A stretch of 64,000 nucleotides of DNA from Tepidimonas ignava (GTDB lineage: Bacteria > Pseudomonadota > Gammaproteobacteria > Burkholderiales > Burkholderiaceae_C). Made by a program: the position numbers and the translations under genes. The stretch lies in contig NZ_SMAH01000003.1 of the NCBI RefSeq assembly GCF_004342625.1, positions 167,773 through 231,772 on the forward strand. Direction: 5' to 3'. Of this stretch, positions 37,072 to 44,559 are shown one piece after another. Each line of letters starts with the position of its first letter. The first letter of the stretch is position 1. The notes beneath the pieces are model-generated. The model searched no databases. It saw only the letters and a program-made list of their open reading frames with translations, and was not told the origin of the DNA.

Positions 37072-37436
37072 TGATTACCTCCGTAAGCTTTGGCCGCCTT
37101 GACCAATGGGCTGTCGGCGACGGATGGGGGCGATGCCGACGCGGGGGCGACGGCGACGATGTCGGCTGCCGCATCGCGCGCGGCCGCCTGCTCCAGCACC
37201 GTGCGGCGCAGCGCATCGGGCTTGATGCCTTGGGTCAGCGCCTGCGCTGGATCGACCGTCACGCCAAGGCGCTTGGCCTGGGCGGCGATCTCGGTCAGTT
37301 CGGCCAATTCGGCGCGCAATCGCTGCTCGATCTGCGCAGCCAGCGCAGCTGTATCGGGCGCGGCCGCCTGCGCGGCCGCAGCGTTTGCGTCAACGCTGAC
37401 CTCGGCGGCCAGCGCATCGGGGGCGTCATCGTGCAT
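37068..37436 (-). CDS. Internal in-frame scaffold protein (lambda Nu3-like)
   Basis: Within the protease gene, GCAAGGAG stands at 37443-37450 on the minus strand, followed by ATGACCATG. The second ATG (37436) lies 6 nt after GGAG, a good distance, giving a 122-residue Ala/Asp-rich helical protein (MHDDAPDALAAEVSVDANAA). Lambda Nu3 is made the same way from inside gene C. Inference from this ribosome site and the lambda parallel. Confidence 0.6.
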   Translation of the reverse strand: MHDDAPDALAAEVSVDANAAAAQAAAPDTAALAAQIEQRLRAELAELTEIAAQAKRLGVTVDPAQALTQGIKPDALRRTVLEQAAARDAAADIVAVAPASASPPSVADSPLVKAAKAYGGNQ

Positions 37437-38330
37437 GGTCATCTCCTTGCAAGAGTGGGAAAGTCGGGGCGCAGAGCGATCGGCGCTCGCGCGCCGCGCC
37501 AGACGCTGCTGCAACGCCGCCAGCGCGTCATCGAGCGTGCCGATGCGGTCGGCCAACCCTGCCTGTAGGGCCGCCTCACCGCGGTAGATGCGCGCTTGCG
37601 TGGCGCGCACCGCCTGCGCATCGAGCCGCCGGTGCGCTGCCACCAGCTCGACAAACTGGTCGTAGAGGCGGTCCAGGTCGGCCTGGATGTCGGCTGCCAC
37701 CGACGCTGGCAGCGGCGCGTGCGGGTGGCCGTCGATCTTGTGCTCGCCTGCGTGCAGCAGGGTGTACGACAGCCCGGCCTGGGCGTCTGCGCCCGACTGG
37801 TCCACGTGCACCGCCACCACGCCGATGGAGCCCGCCTCGGCGGTGCGGGTCAGCCACAGCTGCTCAGCGGCGGACGCGATGGCGTAGGCTGCTGAGAGCG
37901 CTGCCTCGTCGGCGATGGCCCACAGCGGCTTGCCGGACGCTTTGGACAAGGCACGCAGACGCAGCGCCAAGTCAAAGACGCCGCCCGCCTCGCCGCCGCT
38001 GGAGTCCACCTCCAGCAGCACCGCGCGCACCTGCGGGTCGGCAAAGGCGTCTTCGGCCATCGCCTGGATCGCGTGGTAGCTCATCAGGCCACTGGCCGCG
38101 TCCAGGTACGCCGAGCGCCGCACCAGCGTGCCCAGCACCGGCACGATGGCGATACCGTCGACGATTTGCAGCGCGGGTGGTCTCGGCTGCGCCGACTCGG
38201 GCGTTGGCATCGCCAGCGGCTGCCCGGCGAGCTTGCGCGCCATCACGCCCAGGATCACATCGAGCTTGGGGCGCGCAATGAGGAGCGGCGTCCCGTACAG
38301 GCGGGACGCCAGGTGGGGCAGATCGGTCAT
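37068..38330 (-). CDS. S49-family head maturation protease with scaffold domain (lambda C)
   Basis: A 420-residue protein. Residues about 50-280 are an SppA/ClpP-like serine protease: LLEVDSSGGEAGG (105-117) and the nucleophile region EAALSAAYAIASA, where S146 is the likely nucleophile. The C-terminal 120 residues are an Ala-rich coiled-coil scaffold. Lambda gene C has the same build. An internal start with a strong ribosome site at 37436 would make the scaffold alone. The portal gene ends 3 nt before it. Confidence 0.85.
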   Translation of the reverse strand: MTDLPHLASRLYGTPLLIARPKLDVILGVMARKLAGQPLAMPTPESAQPRPPALQIVDGIAIVPVLGTLVRRSAYLDAASGLMSYHAIQAMAEDAFADPQVRAVLLEVDSSGGEAGGVFDLALRLRALSKASGKPLWAIADEAALSAAYAIASAAEQLWLTRTAEAGSIGVVAVHVDQSGADAQAGLSYTLLHAGEHKIDGHPHAPLPASVAADIQADLDRLYDQFVELVAAHRRLDAQAVRATQARIYRGEAALQAGLADRIGTLDDALAALQQRLARRASADRSAPRLSHSCKEMTMHDDAPDALAAEVSVDANAAAAQAAAPDTAALAAQIEQRLRAELAELTEIAAQAKRLGVTVDPAQALTQGIKPDALRRTVLEQAAARDAAADIVAVAPASASPPSVADSPLVKAAKAYGGNQ

Positions 38331-38332
38331 GG

Positions 38333-39787
38333 TCAGTCAGACTCGGGTTGATCGACAGGGACTGGCGCGGCCCGGCGCTGAAACCACAGTCCAAGGTCGC
38401 GCTCGCGCTGCCGATCGGCGGCGATCTCGGCGTCGACCTGCGAGGCGTCATAGCCGCGCTCGGCAATCGCCTGCGTGCGTGACTTGAGCCCCGCCTCGAT
38501 GGCCTCGATCTCGGCGCGGATATCCTTCAGGGGATCGACCCAGTCCCAGCGCGGCGGCAGCCAGTTGCACGCCAGATACTCGGCGCGCCGGCGCTCGTAG
38601 TCCGGCAGCGTCAGCGCGCCCGACAGCACCGCCGTGTCCATCCAGCGCGCCCACACCGCACGGCACAGCTGGTACACCAGCACCGAGTGCTGGAAGGCCT
38701 CGATGCGGCGGCGAAACTCCAGGAGCGCCGCGCGCGTGTTGGAGTAGTTGGCCTTGAGCATGTCCGCCGACAGGTTGGCGTAGGGCAACCCGAGGGCCGC
38801 CGCCACCTGCAGCAAGGTGCGGTACTGGAATGCCTCGTAGTTGCCGCCCACGTCGGCCGGGTTGGAGAAAGTGATGTCTTCGCCCTCATCCAGGATTTGC
38901 AGCTGCCCCGGCTCCAGCGGCAACAGCGGCTCGTCTTGCGCGTCGCGCTCGCCGCTGTTGTCAAAGTCGCGCTCGGGCCGGCGCACGAAGCCCACGAACA
39001 TCGCCGCGACCTTCTTGCGGTCGAGCTCGGCGTCGTCGTACTGGTCAAGCAAAAACAGCTTGACCAAAGCCGGCGCGAAGCGCGAGACCCCGCGCAGCTG
39101 CCCGGCGTCCACCGGATCGATGATGTGCAGCACCATCTCGGCGGGCACGCGCACCGTCTCGCCGGCCAAGCCTGGATCGGTGATGTCGCCCGGGTGGCGG
39201 CGCAGGAAGTGATACGCCACGCGACGGCCGATGCGGTCGAACTCGATGCCCTGCCGCACCACGTGGCCGTTGTCAAGCACGCGGTTGTCGGTCAGCGGCA
39301 GCATCTCGGATGGCAGCATCTGCAGCTGCAGCGGCACGGACAAACCATCCTCGGGCCGGCGCGGGCGAATGCGGAAGAACACCTCGCCGGCGATGAACAG
39401 TTCGCGCGCCGCCCGGCGCTGCTGGCCGTAGAAGTCGGTCAGCCATTCAGCATCCGACTCGTCCGTCCAGCGCAGCCACAGTTGCTGCACCCGATCCTTG
39501 AGGACCGCATCGGCAATGCCCGACGAGGGCTTGATGCCGGTGCCAACGGCATTGCTCGCCCACGACTCCACCGCATTGGCCGCGTAGCCGTTGTTGCGGA
39601 TCAGGTAGCGCGCGCGCGCGGTCATGTCCGCGCCGGCGGCCTGGATCAGGGTGTTGACGTGCGCGCGGCTGGCCTGAAACATCTTCAGGCGGCGCGACGA
39701 CAAGCCGCCCTCGAAGCCGCCGACCATCGCGCCGACGCGCAACACCTGCCGCCCCAGCCGCTGACGCCACTGTTGCCACACGCCCAT
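38333..39787 (-). CDS. Portal protein (lambda gpB family)
   Basis: A 484-residue portal forming the DNA entry ring. ARYLIRNNGYAANAVESWAS, GTGIKPSSGI and ARELFIAGEVFFRIRPR match the lambda gpB family; NYSNTRAALLEFRR is the conserved late helix. Length is close to lambda gpB (533). It lies between the gpW and S49 protease genes as in lambda. Confidence 0.9.
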   Translation of the reverse strand: MGVWQQWRQRLGRQVLRVGAMVGGFEGGLSSRRLKMFQASRAHVNTLIQAAGADMTARARYLIRNNGYAANAVESWASNAVGTGIKPSSGIADAVLKDRVQQLWLRWTDESDAEWLTDFYGQQRRAARELFIAGEVFFRIRPRRPEDGLSVPLQLQMLPSEMLPLTDNRVLDNGHVVRQGIEFDRIGRRVAYHFLRRHPGDITDPGLAGETVRVPAEMVLHIIDPVDAGQLRGVSRFAPALVKLFLLDQYDDAELDRKKVAAMFVGFVRRPERDFDNSGERDAQDEPLLPLEPGQLQILDEGEDITFSNPADVGGNYEAFQYRTLLQVAAALGLPYANLSADMLKANYSNTRAALLEFRRRIEAFQHSVLVYQLCRAVWARWMDTAVLSGALTLPDYERRRAEYLACNWLPPRWDWVDPLKDIRAEIEAIEAGLKSRTQAIAERGYDASQVDAEIAADRQRERDLGLWFQRRAAPVPVDQPESD

Positions 39788-39999
39788 CACAACCCCTTGC
39801 TCGCGTAGACGCGGATACGCCGCGCCGGGCGGCGGCCTTCGGCGTTGGCGATCTCGCGCTCCAAATCCTGCAACGCCGCCTGCAGCTCGGCGTCCGACTT
39901 GTAGGTCAGCCACTTGTCGCCGGCCTTGACGGTCAGCATCCCGCTGTAGCGCGCTGCTCGCAACGCATCAAGCTGTGCCTTAAGCTTTTCTATGGTCAT
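39787..39999 (-). CDS. Head-tail joining protein gpW (lambda type)
   Basis: A 70-residue protein of the lambda gpW family (68 residues). MTIEKLKAQLDALRAARYSG and DAELQAALQDLEREIANAE are typical. The start overlaps the terminase stop as ATGA. gpW fills the lower portal and is needed before tail attachment. Confidence 0.85.
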   Translation of the reverse strand: MTIEKLKAQLDALRAARYSGMLTVKAGDKWLTYKSDAELQAALQDLEREIANAEGRRPARRIRVYASKGL

Positions 40000-41858
40000 C
40001 TCACATAACCCGACGAAATCGCCATGCGCCGACGGCGCGGCGTCGGCAGCGATGGAATCGACGCAACGCTTCGGCCAGCATCCTGACGCGCCACCAACGC
40101 CTTCGGCAGCGCCTCCACCCGCCGGTTCAGGTTGAGCCCCATCGACAGCAGCCCGTGCAGCGCGGCATAGGCGTACACCCGGCAGTCCAGCGCCTCGTTG
40201 CGCCGTCCATCCGGCTTCCACCAGAAGCGCTGCGGGAAACCCTTGACGTAGCGGGTGCGGATACGCTCTGCCGTCAGCTGCTCGAAGTACTCCGCGTCCC
40301 GATCCAGCGGAAAGTGCATCGCGCCTGGGCCGGGCCCGGCCTTCTTCAGCCGCGCATAGATCGCCTCCTTGGCCGCGTCCACCCCGATGGTGAACAAGCT
40401 GACCCGGCCCTTGTTGGCTTTGCTCGGGCGCTTGGGCCAGATCGGCTTCTTGCCGGCTCCGCCCTTGATCGCCCAGATGCGCCGCCGCTCCTTGCCGCGG
40501 CAGAAGGCGTAGGCAGAGAGCGTGTGATGGCCGCCGGTGTCGATGCAGGCCGCCTCGATCGTCAGCCCATCGGGCAGCGTCTCGTGCGCGAATCGCTGGC
40601 CGAGATAAGCATCCAGCTCGTCCCACAGTTGCGGCGCGGATGGGTCGCCCCACAGCACCTTGTAGTCGATGGACCAGGACTCCTCGTCGCGGCCCCAGCC
40701 GACCACCTCCAACTCCAGCCGATCGTCCTGCACGTCAATGCCGCAGGTCAGTAGCGCCACCTCGGCGGGCACGGCGGGCCCGTAGTCTTCGCGGCGCGCC
40801 ATCAATCCTTCGGCATCCAGGGCCTCGCCCTCCCGGTCTTCCCAGGTCTCGGCCAGTTTGGTGTTGACCCAGACCTTGAGCCGCACCGGATCGTCCTTGG
40901 CGGCATGGTGCTCCTGGGCGATCTCGCCCCAGGTAACCCACGGGCTATAGAGGCTGGAGAGGTGGAAGCCCACCGTCTTACCATCGCCCTCGGCCCGTGC
41001 TGTCCAGCGGCCATTGGCGAGCAGTGCCGGCTTGCGGTACTCGGGATGAATGCCGTCGCAGGCCGGGCAGTGCCAGGCGGCGTCCGCCATCTTGCCGGCC
41101 GGCCACTTGATGTCCCGCCATTGGATCTGGCTGTGCGCCCCGCAGTGATCGCAAGGCACCTCGAACACCCGCTGGTCCGACTCCAGGTAGGCCGCCTCGA
41201 TGCGCGAGAAGCCTTTGAGCGTCGGGGTTGAGCACAGATAGACCTTGCGATTGACGAAGGTGGCGGCCCGCTGCACGGCGAGCGCCACTGGATCGCCTTC
41301 GCCATCCGCATCGCCCGGATAACCATCCACCTCATCGAGAAACAGGTAACGCACCGGCATCGATCGCAGGCCCACCGCCGAGTTGGCGCCGGTCATGATC
41401 AGCACGCCGCCGGGAAACTCCTTCATCAGTTGGGTATTGCCGGAGTCGCGTGACCGTGGGTCTTTCACCCGGCTGGCGAGTTCAGGGCTCGCCTCGATCA
41501 GGGCATCCACCCGTTGCTTGGAGACGCGCTTGGCGCCTTCCACCGTGGGCTGCACCAGCAACATCGGCCCCGGGGCGTGGTGGATGACGTAGCCGACCCA
41601 GTTGAGTCCGCATTCGGTTTTACCCACCTGCCCTCCGGCCATGAACACAACACGCTCGATGCGCGAGGTGGCCGACAGCGCATCCATCACCTCCTTGAGA
41701 TACGGCGTGCGACTCGTCGACCAGCGGCCGGGTTCGGCTGAGGCGACCGACGACAGCATCCGGTGGCGGTTGGCCCAGTCATCGACGGTGAGGATGGGGT
41801 CGGGCGCGAGGCCCCGTTTCCAGGCGGATTCGACCGCCGATTCAGCAGTGTCGAACAC
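39996..41858 (-). CDS. Terminase large subunit (lambda GpA family)
   Basis: A 620-residue packaging ATPase and nuclease. Walker A-like AGGQVGKTE is at 74-82, Walker B RYLFLDEVD at 170-178, and two CxxC pairs (PCDHCGA and HCPACDG) near 235-265. The nuclease part begins with LLTCGIDVQDDRLELEV near 375, carrying the metal-binding aspartates. The last 40 residues are basic. It belongs to the GpA subfamily used by lambda and many mosaic phages. Confidence 0.92.
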   Translation of the reverse strand: MFDTAESAVESAWKRGLAPDPILTVDDWANRHRMLSSVASAEPGRWSTSRTPYLKEVMDALSATSRIERVVFMAGGQVGKTECGLNWVGYVIHHAPGPMLLVQPTVEGAKRVSKQRVDALIEASPELASRVKDPRSRDSGNTQLMKEFPGGVLIMTGANSAVGLRSMPVRYLFLDEVDGYPGDADGEGDPVALAVQRAATFVNRKVYLCSTPTLKGFSRIEAAYLESDQRVFEVPCDHCGAHSQIQWRDIKWPAGKMADAAWHCPACDGIHPEYRKPALLANGRWTARAEGDGKTVGFHLSSLYSPWVTWGEIAQEHHAAKDDPVRLKVWVNTKLAETWEDREGEALDAEGLMARREDYGPAVPAEVALLTCGIDVQDDRLELEVVGWGRDEESWSIDYKVLWGDPSAPQLWDELDAYLGQRFAHETLPDGLTIEAACIDTGGHHTLSAYAFCRGKERRRIWAIKGGAGKKPIWPKRPSKANKGRVSLFTIGVDAAKEAIYARLKKAGPGPGAMHFPLDRDAEYFEQLTAERIRTRYVKGFPQRFWWKPDGRRNEALDCRVYAYAALHGLLSMGLNLNRRVEALPKALVARQDAGRSVASIPSLPTPRRRRMAISSGYVR

Positions 41859-41891
41859 AAGCCACTCCGATGCGAAATAGATGGACCGAAC

Positions 41892-41922
41892 GCTTGGCTT
41901 CTCACGCGAACAGCGCGTTCAT
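41892..41922 (+). repeat. Five-copy leader element, copy 1
   Basis: Copy 1 of a 31-nt element (GCTTGGCTTCTC, then CGAACAGCGCGTTCAT). It ends 37 nt before the ATG of the 88-residue ORF and lies in the divergent gap between the large terminase gene and that ORF. It can be read as TTGGCT-N17-GTTCAT. The conserved peptide frame is not in the frame of the downstream gene here. Confidence 0.85.
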
Positions 41923-41959
41923 CACGTCACCCCGAACCACCCGATCGAAAGGACGCCCG

Positions 41960-42226
41960 ATGAACCCCCACATCCCCGACCTTCTCGCCACCAAGCTCGC
42001 CGAGGCCGCCCTGACCGTGCTGGTGCGCACTTGCCGCAAGGAGGTGGCCGCCGCCAGCCGCGACGAGCTCGAAGCCGCCTGCGCCGCGATGCGCGCCAAG
42101 GCCCGGCCGGTCATCGACCGCTTGTTTGACGACGCAAGGGCTGCGCCCTGGGTCGGCGAGATGGCCTTCCACGCCGCCGCGCTCGAACTGGCGCAGGCCG
42201 GCATCGCGGTGTTGCGCAAGGTCTGA
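41960..42226 (+). CDS. Small helical phage protein, first of plus-strand island
   Basis: An 88-residue helical protein (DLLATKLAEAALTVLVRTCR, and DELEAACAAMRAKARPVIDR). It starts at ATG 41960 with AAAGGA upstream and is preceded by leader copy 1. It is transcribed away from the terminase gene. I do not recognise the family. Confidence 0.6.
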   Translation: MNPHIPDLLATKLAEAALTVLVRTCRKEVAAASRDELEAACAAMRAKARPVIDRLFDDARAAPWVGEMAFHAAALELAQAGIAVLRKV

Positions 42227-42252
42227 CGAGCAATGCGAAGCCAAGCAAGAAC

Positions 42253-42283
42253 GCTTGACTTCTCACGCGAACAGCGCGTTCAT
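42253..42283 (+). repeat. Five-copy leader element, copy 2
   Basis: Copy 2, with TTGACT as the first hexamer (closest of the five to a consensus -35) and the same CGAACAGCGCGTTCAT end. It stops 36 nt before the next ATG. Just upstream, GAAGCCAAGC and GCTTGACTTC form a near-perfect inverted repeat around a 6-nt loop, seen only in this copy. Confidence 0.85.
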
Positions 42284-42319
42284 CACCTCACCCGATCACC
42301 ACGCACCAAGGAGCAGACC

Positions 42320-42565
42320 ATGACCCTGCGCATCCGCCAACCCCAGGTCACCGACACCAACGGCAACGCCCTCGGCACCCGCCTGATCCGCGTCGAGTTC
42401 AACGATCAAGGCCCAGCGACCGTGATGTACGACGGCCAGCGTTACGACTTCACCGGCAAGACCGGCACCCACCTCAAAACCGGCCTGCCGGTGCGCGAGA
42501 TGGCCACCGTGCGCGATGCGCGCCTGTGGATCAGCCTCGATGGCGAGCACCTGTGGGAAGACTGA
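42320..42565 (+). CDS. Small beta-rich phage protein
   Basis: An 81-residue protein (VTDTNGNALGTRLIRVEFND, and GQRYDFTGKTGTHLKTGLPV). It looks like a compact beta domain. Start ATG 42320 has AAGGAG upstream. The element copy before it is in the same reading frame, but the ribosome site at AAGGAG favours this start. Confidence 0.58.
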   Translation: MTLRIRQPQVTDTNGNALGTRLIRVEFNDQGPATVMYDGQRYDFTGKTGTHLKTGLPVREMATVRDARLWISLDGEHLWED

Positions 42566-42601
42566 CTCGCGCCGATCCATCCAACGACCAGGAGAAACAC
42601 C

Positions 42602-43162
42602 ATGTCTGCACAAACCACCCCCATCACCGAACGCCAACTCGATCTCATCACCCGCGCGCATTGCGACGCCGGTGGCCTGATCGAGCCGCTGCTCGACCTC
42701 AAGGGCGGCGCCAAGCTCAAGATGATCGCCAGCCTCGCGCAGCGGGGGTTGATCGAGCAGCAAGGCGGCCAGTGGCGCCTGACCTCGGCAGCCATCGCCA
42801 TCATCAAGGGCGAGGCGCAGCCGGAAGATGTCCTGCCGCCGACGGTGGCCACCAGCGTTGCCACGCCGCCGCTGGCCAGCGATCCGGAACTGGAAGCAGC
42901 GGTCGCCGCCGCCGAAGCCAGCTGGCAACAGGACCAGCCCGATGCCGCGCCGAAGCGCGGTCGCGAGCACAGCAAGCAGGCGCTGGTGATCGCGATGCTG
43001 CAGCGTCCCGAGGGCGCCACCATTGCGCAGATCTGCGAGGCCACGGGCTGGCAGGCGCACACGGTACGCGGCACCTTTGCCGGGGCGGTCAAGAAGAAAC
43101 TCGGACTCACCATCACCTCGGAAAGACCCGAGGGCGGCGAGCGCATCTACCGGATTCAGTGA
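42602..43162 (+). CDS. DUF3489 winged-helix protein
   Basis: A 186-residue protein of the DUF3489 family. The C-terminal 70 residues ([40 protein letters not shown]) are the family core, a winged-helix-like DNA-binding fold. The N-terminal half ([35 protein letters not shown]) looks like a second helix-turn-helix. It may regulate genes of this island. Common on phages and plasmids. It has no leader copy before it, only AGGAGA. Confidence 0.78.
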   Translation: MSAQTTPITERQLDLITRAHCDAGGLIEPLLDLKGGAKLKMIASLAQRGLIEQQGGQWRLTSAAIAIIKGEAQPEDVLPPTVATSVATPPLASDPELEAAVAAAEASWQQDQPDAAPKRGREHSKQALVIAMLQRPEGATIAQICEATGWQAHTVRGTFAGAVKKKLGLTITSERPEGGERIYRIQ

Positions 43163-43170
43163 TCGTCAAA

Positions 43171-43191
43171 GGCGCGGCATAAAGCCGCGCC
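43171..43191 (+). terminator. Perfect GC-rich hairpin after the DUF3489 gene
   Basis: GGCGCGGC-ATAAA-GCCGCGCC is a perfect 8-bp stem 8 nt after the DUF3489 stop. It is followed by only GTTT, so it is weak as an intrinsic terminator and may instead protect the mRNA end. The next leader copy begins about 30 nt later, consistent with a transcription boundary. Confidence 0.55.
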
Positions 43192-43222
43192 GTTTCCCAA
43201 AGGTATAAATCAACGATCTGAT

Positions 43223-43253
43223 GCTTGGCTTCTCGATCGAACAGCGCGTTCAT
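43223..43253 (+). repeat. Five-copy leader element, copy 3
   Basis: Copy 3 (GCTTGGCTTCTCGATCGAAC, then AGCGCGTTCAT), ending 36 nt before ATG 43290. Together with copy 4 it shows identity beyond the core, through ACGGGT and CGCAACCACC, with few mismatches, pointing to a recent duplication. Confidence 0.88.
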
Positions 43254-43289
43254 ACGGGTGTCGCAACCACCCACCGAAAGGAGCCCTCC

Positions 43290-43574
43290 ATGAAAACCGA
43301 ACGCGATTACCTGATCGACGCCGCCCAACGCAACGCCCGCGAGGCCATCGCCCAGGCACGCAGCACCCTGGAGCGCAGCTTGCGCGAGCTCGACCGTTAC
43401 GCCGAGCGATTTGAAGGAGCCGAAACGGTTCACGACCAAGCAAAAACGATGAACTGGCTCCTGAACGAGCTGGCCAGCAACATCCTGCCCAACCTGCGCC
43501 TGGACTTGATCGCGGAGGCGCAAGCAGAACTGGCCCGCGCGCACGAAGTCGCCCGCGCCGCCAACCAGGAGTAA
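43290..43574 (+). CDS. Small coiled-coil phage protein
   Basis: A 94-residue protein that is almost all helix (AIAQARSTLERSLRELDRYA, LNELASNILPNLRLDLIAEA). AAAGGAG lies before ATG 43290. The preceding leader copy is in frame with it, but the ribosome site argues for this start. No family recognised. Confidence 0.58.
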   Translation: MKTERDYLIDAAQRNAREAIAQARSTLERSLRELDRYAERFEGAETVHDQAKTMNWLLNELASNILPNLRLDLIAEAQAELARAHEVARAANQE

Positions 43575-43577
43575 GCG

Positions 43578-43958
43578 ATGAAGACGCCCCAAACCTATCC
43601 ATGCACACGCTGCGAGGGGAAGGGGCGCCTTCCCCATTACGCCAACGTGCTGGGCGGCGTGTGCTTCAAGTGCGGCGGGACAGGCCGACAAAAGACCAGA
43701 CCAGCTGCCCCATCGCGCCGTTGGTCAGTGAATGCGATCCGCACCACCGATCATCACGACTGCGTCGTGTTCCACGTCCGGGCAAAGACGGAGAGAGAAG
43801 CTCTCAATAAGGCCTTCGCCGCCCTATCCCGTGCGCGCGAGCAGATTTACGACCCCACGACCATCCGGGTCACGCCCTGGCCCGATTCGATTGAAAAAGC
43901 GCTTGGCTTCTCCATCGAACAGCGCGTTCATACGGGTATCGCAACCACCAATCCGTAG
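43578..43958 (+). CDS. Small zinc-finger protein (CxxC motifs)
   Basis: A 126-residue protein. Two motifs, CTRCEGKGRLP and CFKCGGTGRQ, form a DnaJ-like zinc-binding unit at residues 9-37. The rest (FHVRAKTEREALNKAFAALS) looks like a small alpha-beta domain. The C-terminus (LGFSIEQRVHTGIATTNP) is encoded by leader copy 4. It starts 3 nt after the previous stop region with GGAG upstream. Confidence 0.62.
   Translation: MKTPQTYPCTRCEGKGRLPHYANVLGGVCFKCGGTGRQKTRPAAPSRRWSVNAIRTTDHHDCVVFHVRAKTEREALNKAFAALSRAREQIYDPTTIRVTPWPDSIEKALGFSIEQRVHTGIATTNP
43901..43931 (+). repeat. Five-copy leader element, copy 4
   Basis: Copy 4 lies inside the 3' end of the zinc-finger ORF and ends 36 nt before ATG 43968. 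Here the peptide frame (LGFSIEQRVHTG) is the C-terminus of the upstream gene instead of the start of the downstream one. Confidence 0.88.
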
Positions 43959-43967
43959 GAGAAAACA

Positions 43968-44342
43968 ATGACCACCAAGCAAATCCCCGCCGCCCAGAAC
44001 GACGCCTGGGGCTTTTACGGCACGATGAACGAACACGCCGACGCCGCCTGGCCGATCGCGATGACCGCAGTCTCCGAGGCCACCGGCCAGCCCCTCGAAT
44101 CGGTGCGCGCCTTCCTCGACAGCCGCCACGGGCGCCACTTCGCCGACGACGTCCTCAATCAGATGCTGGTTGGCAACGACATCGGGCAGGCGATCGACGC
44201 GGCGGTCACCCGCTGGATGGGCTGGACGATTGGCCGCCAGACTAGCAAGGACTACGGCATCCCCAAGGGGCTGCCTTACCTCACCGGGTTTGTGATTCAC
44301 TGCGAAGTGACCGACGAGTCCTTCGAAGCCGAAGCCGCGTAA
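43968..44342 (+). CDS. Phage hypothetical protein
   Basis: A 124-residue protein (WGFYGTMNEHADAAWPIAMT, and FADDVLNQMLVGNDIGQAID, then RWMGWTIGRQTSKDYGIPKG). Family members occur in other phages and plasmids, but I know no function. ATG 43968 has TAGGAG upstream. Confidence 0.62.
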   Translation: MTTKQIPAAQNDAWGFYGTMNEHADAAWPIAMTAVSEATGQPLESVRAFLDSRHGRHFADDVLNQMLVGNDIGQAIDAAVTRWMGWTIGRQTSKDYGIPKGLPYLTGFVIHCEVTDESFEAEAA

Positions 44343-44352
44343 GGAGATCGAC

Positions 44353-44559
44353 ATGCCCACCGTCCTCACCAAGCGGCAAATCGAAGCCAACTACGACAAG
44401 TTCATTGCGGAACTGACCCGGCTGACCCGAATCTACGGGGTGGCGATCCAGTCAGTCGGAGGCGTCATTCTGGCCGATAGACTCGGCGAGTTCGAAAACA
44501 TGACCTACCTGGCCGACATCACCAGCGGCGACCTCTATCCGCGATTCTCCGACACCTGA
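44353..44559 (+). CDS. Small phage protein overlapping the methyltransferase end
   Basis: A 68-residue protein (RQIEANYDKFIAELTRLTRI, then DITSGDLYPRFSDT). It has a clear ribosome site (AAGGAG) before ATG 44353, 10 nt after the previous stop. Its last 108 nt run antisense to the 3' end of the minus-strand methyltransferase gene. The sequence looks like a genuine small domain, so both ends may be real. Confidence 0.58.
   Translation: MPTVLTKRQIEANYDKFIAELTRLTRIYGVAIQSVGGVILADRLGEFENMTYLADITSGDLYPRFSDT

Noticed and set aside
37068..38330. Mu-like prophage assignment
   Set aside because: No transposase A/B, Mor or Mu-type portal is present. The head is lambda-like and the terminase is of the GpA family.
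41881..42129. ORF beginning with the LGFSREQRVHH peptide
   Set aside because: It overlaps the 88-residue ORF in another frame and its later part is arginine/proline-rich shadow sequence.
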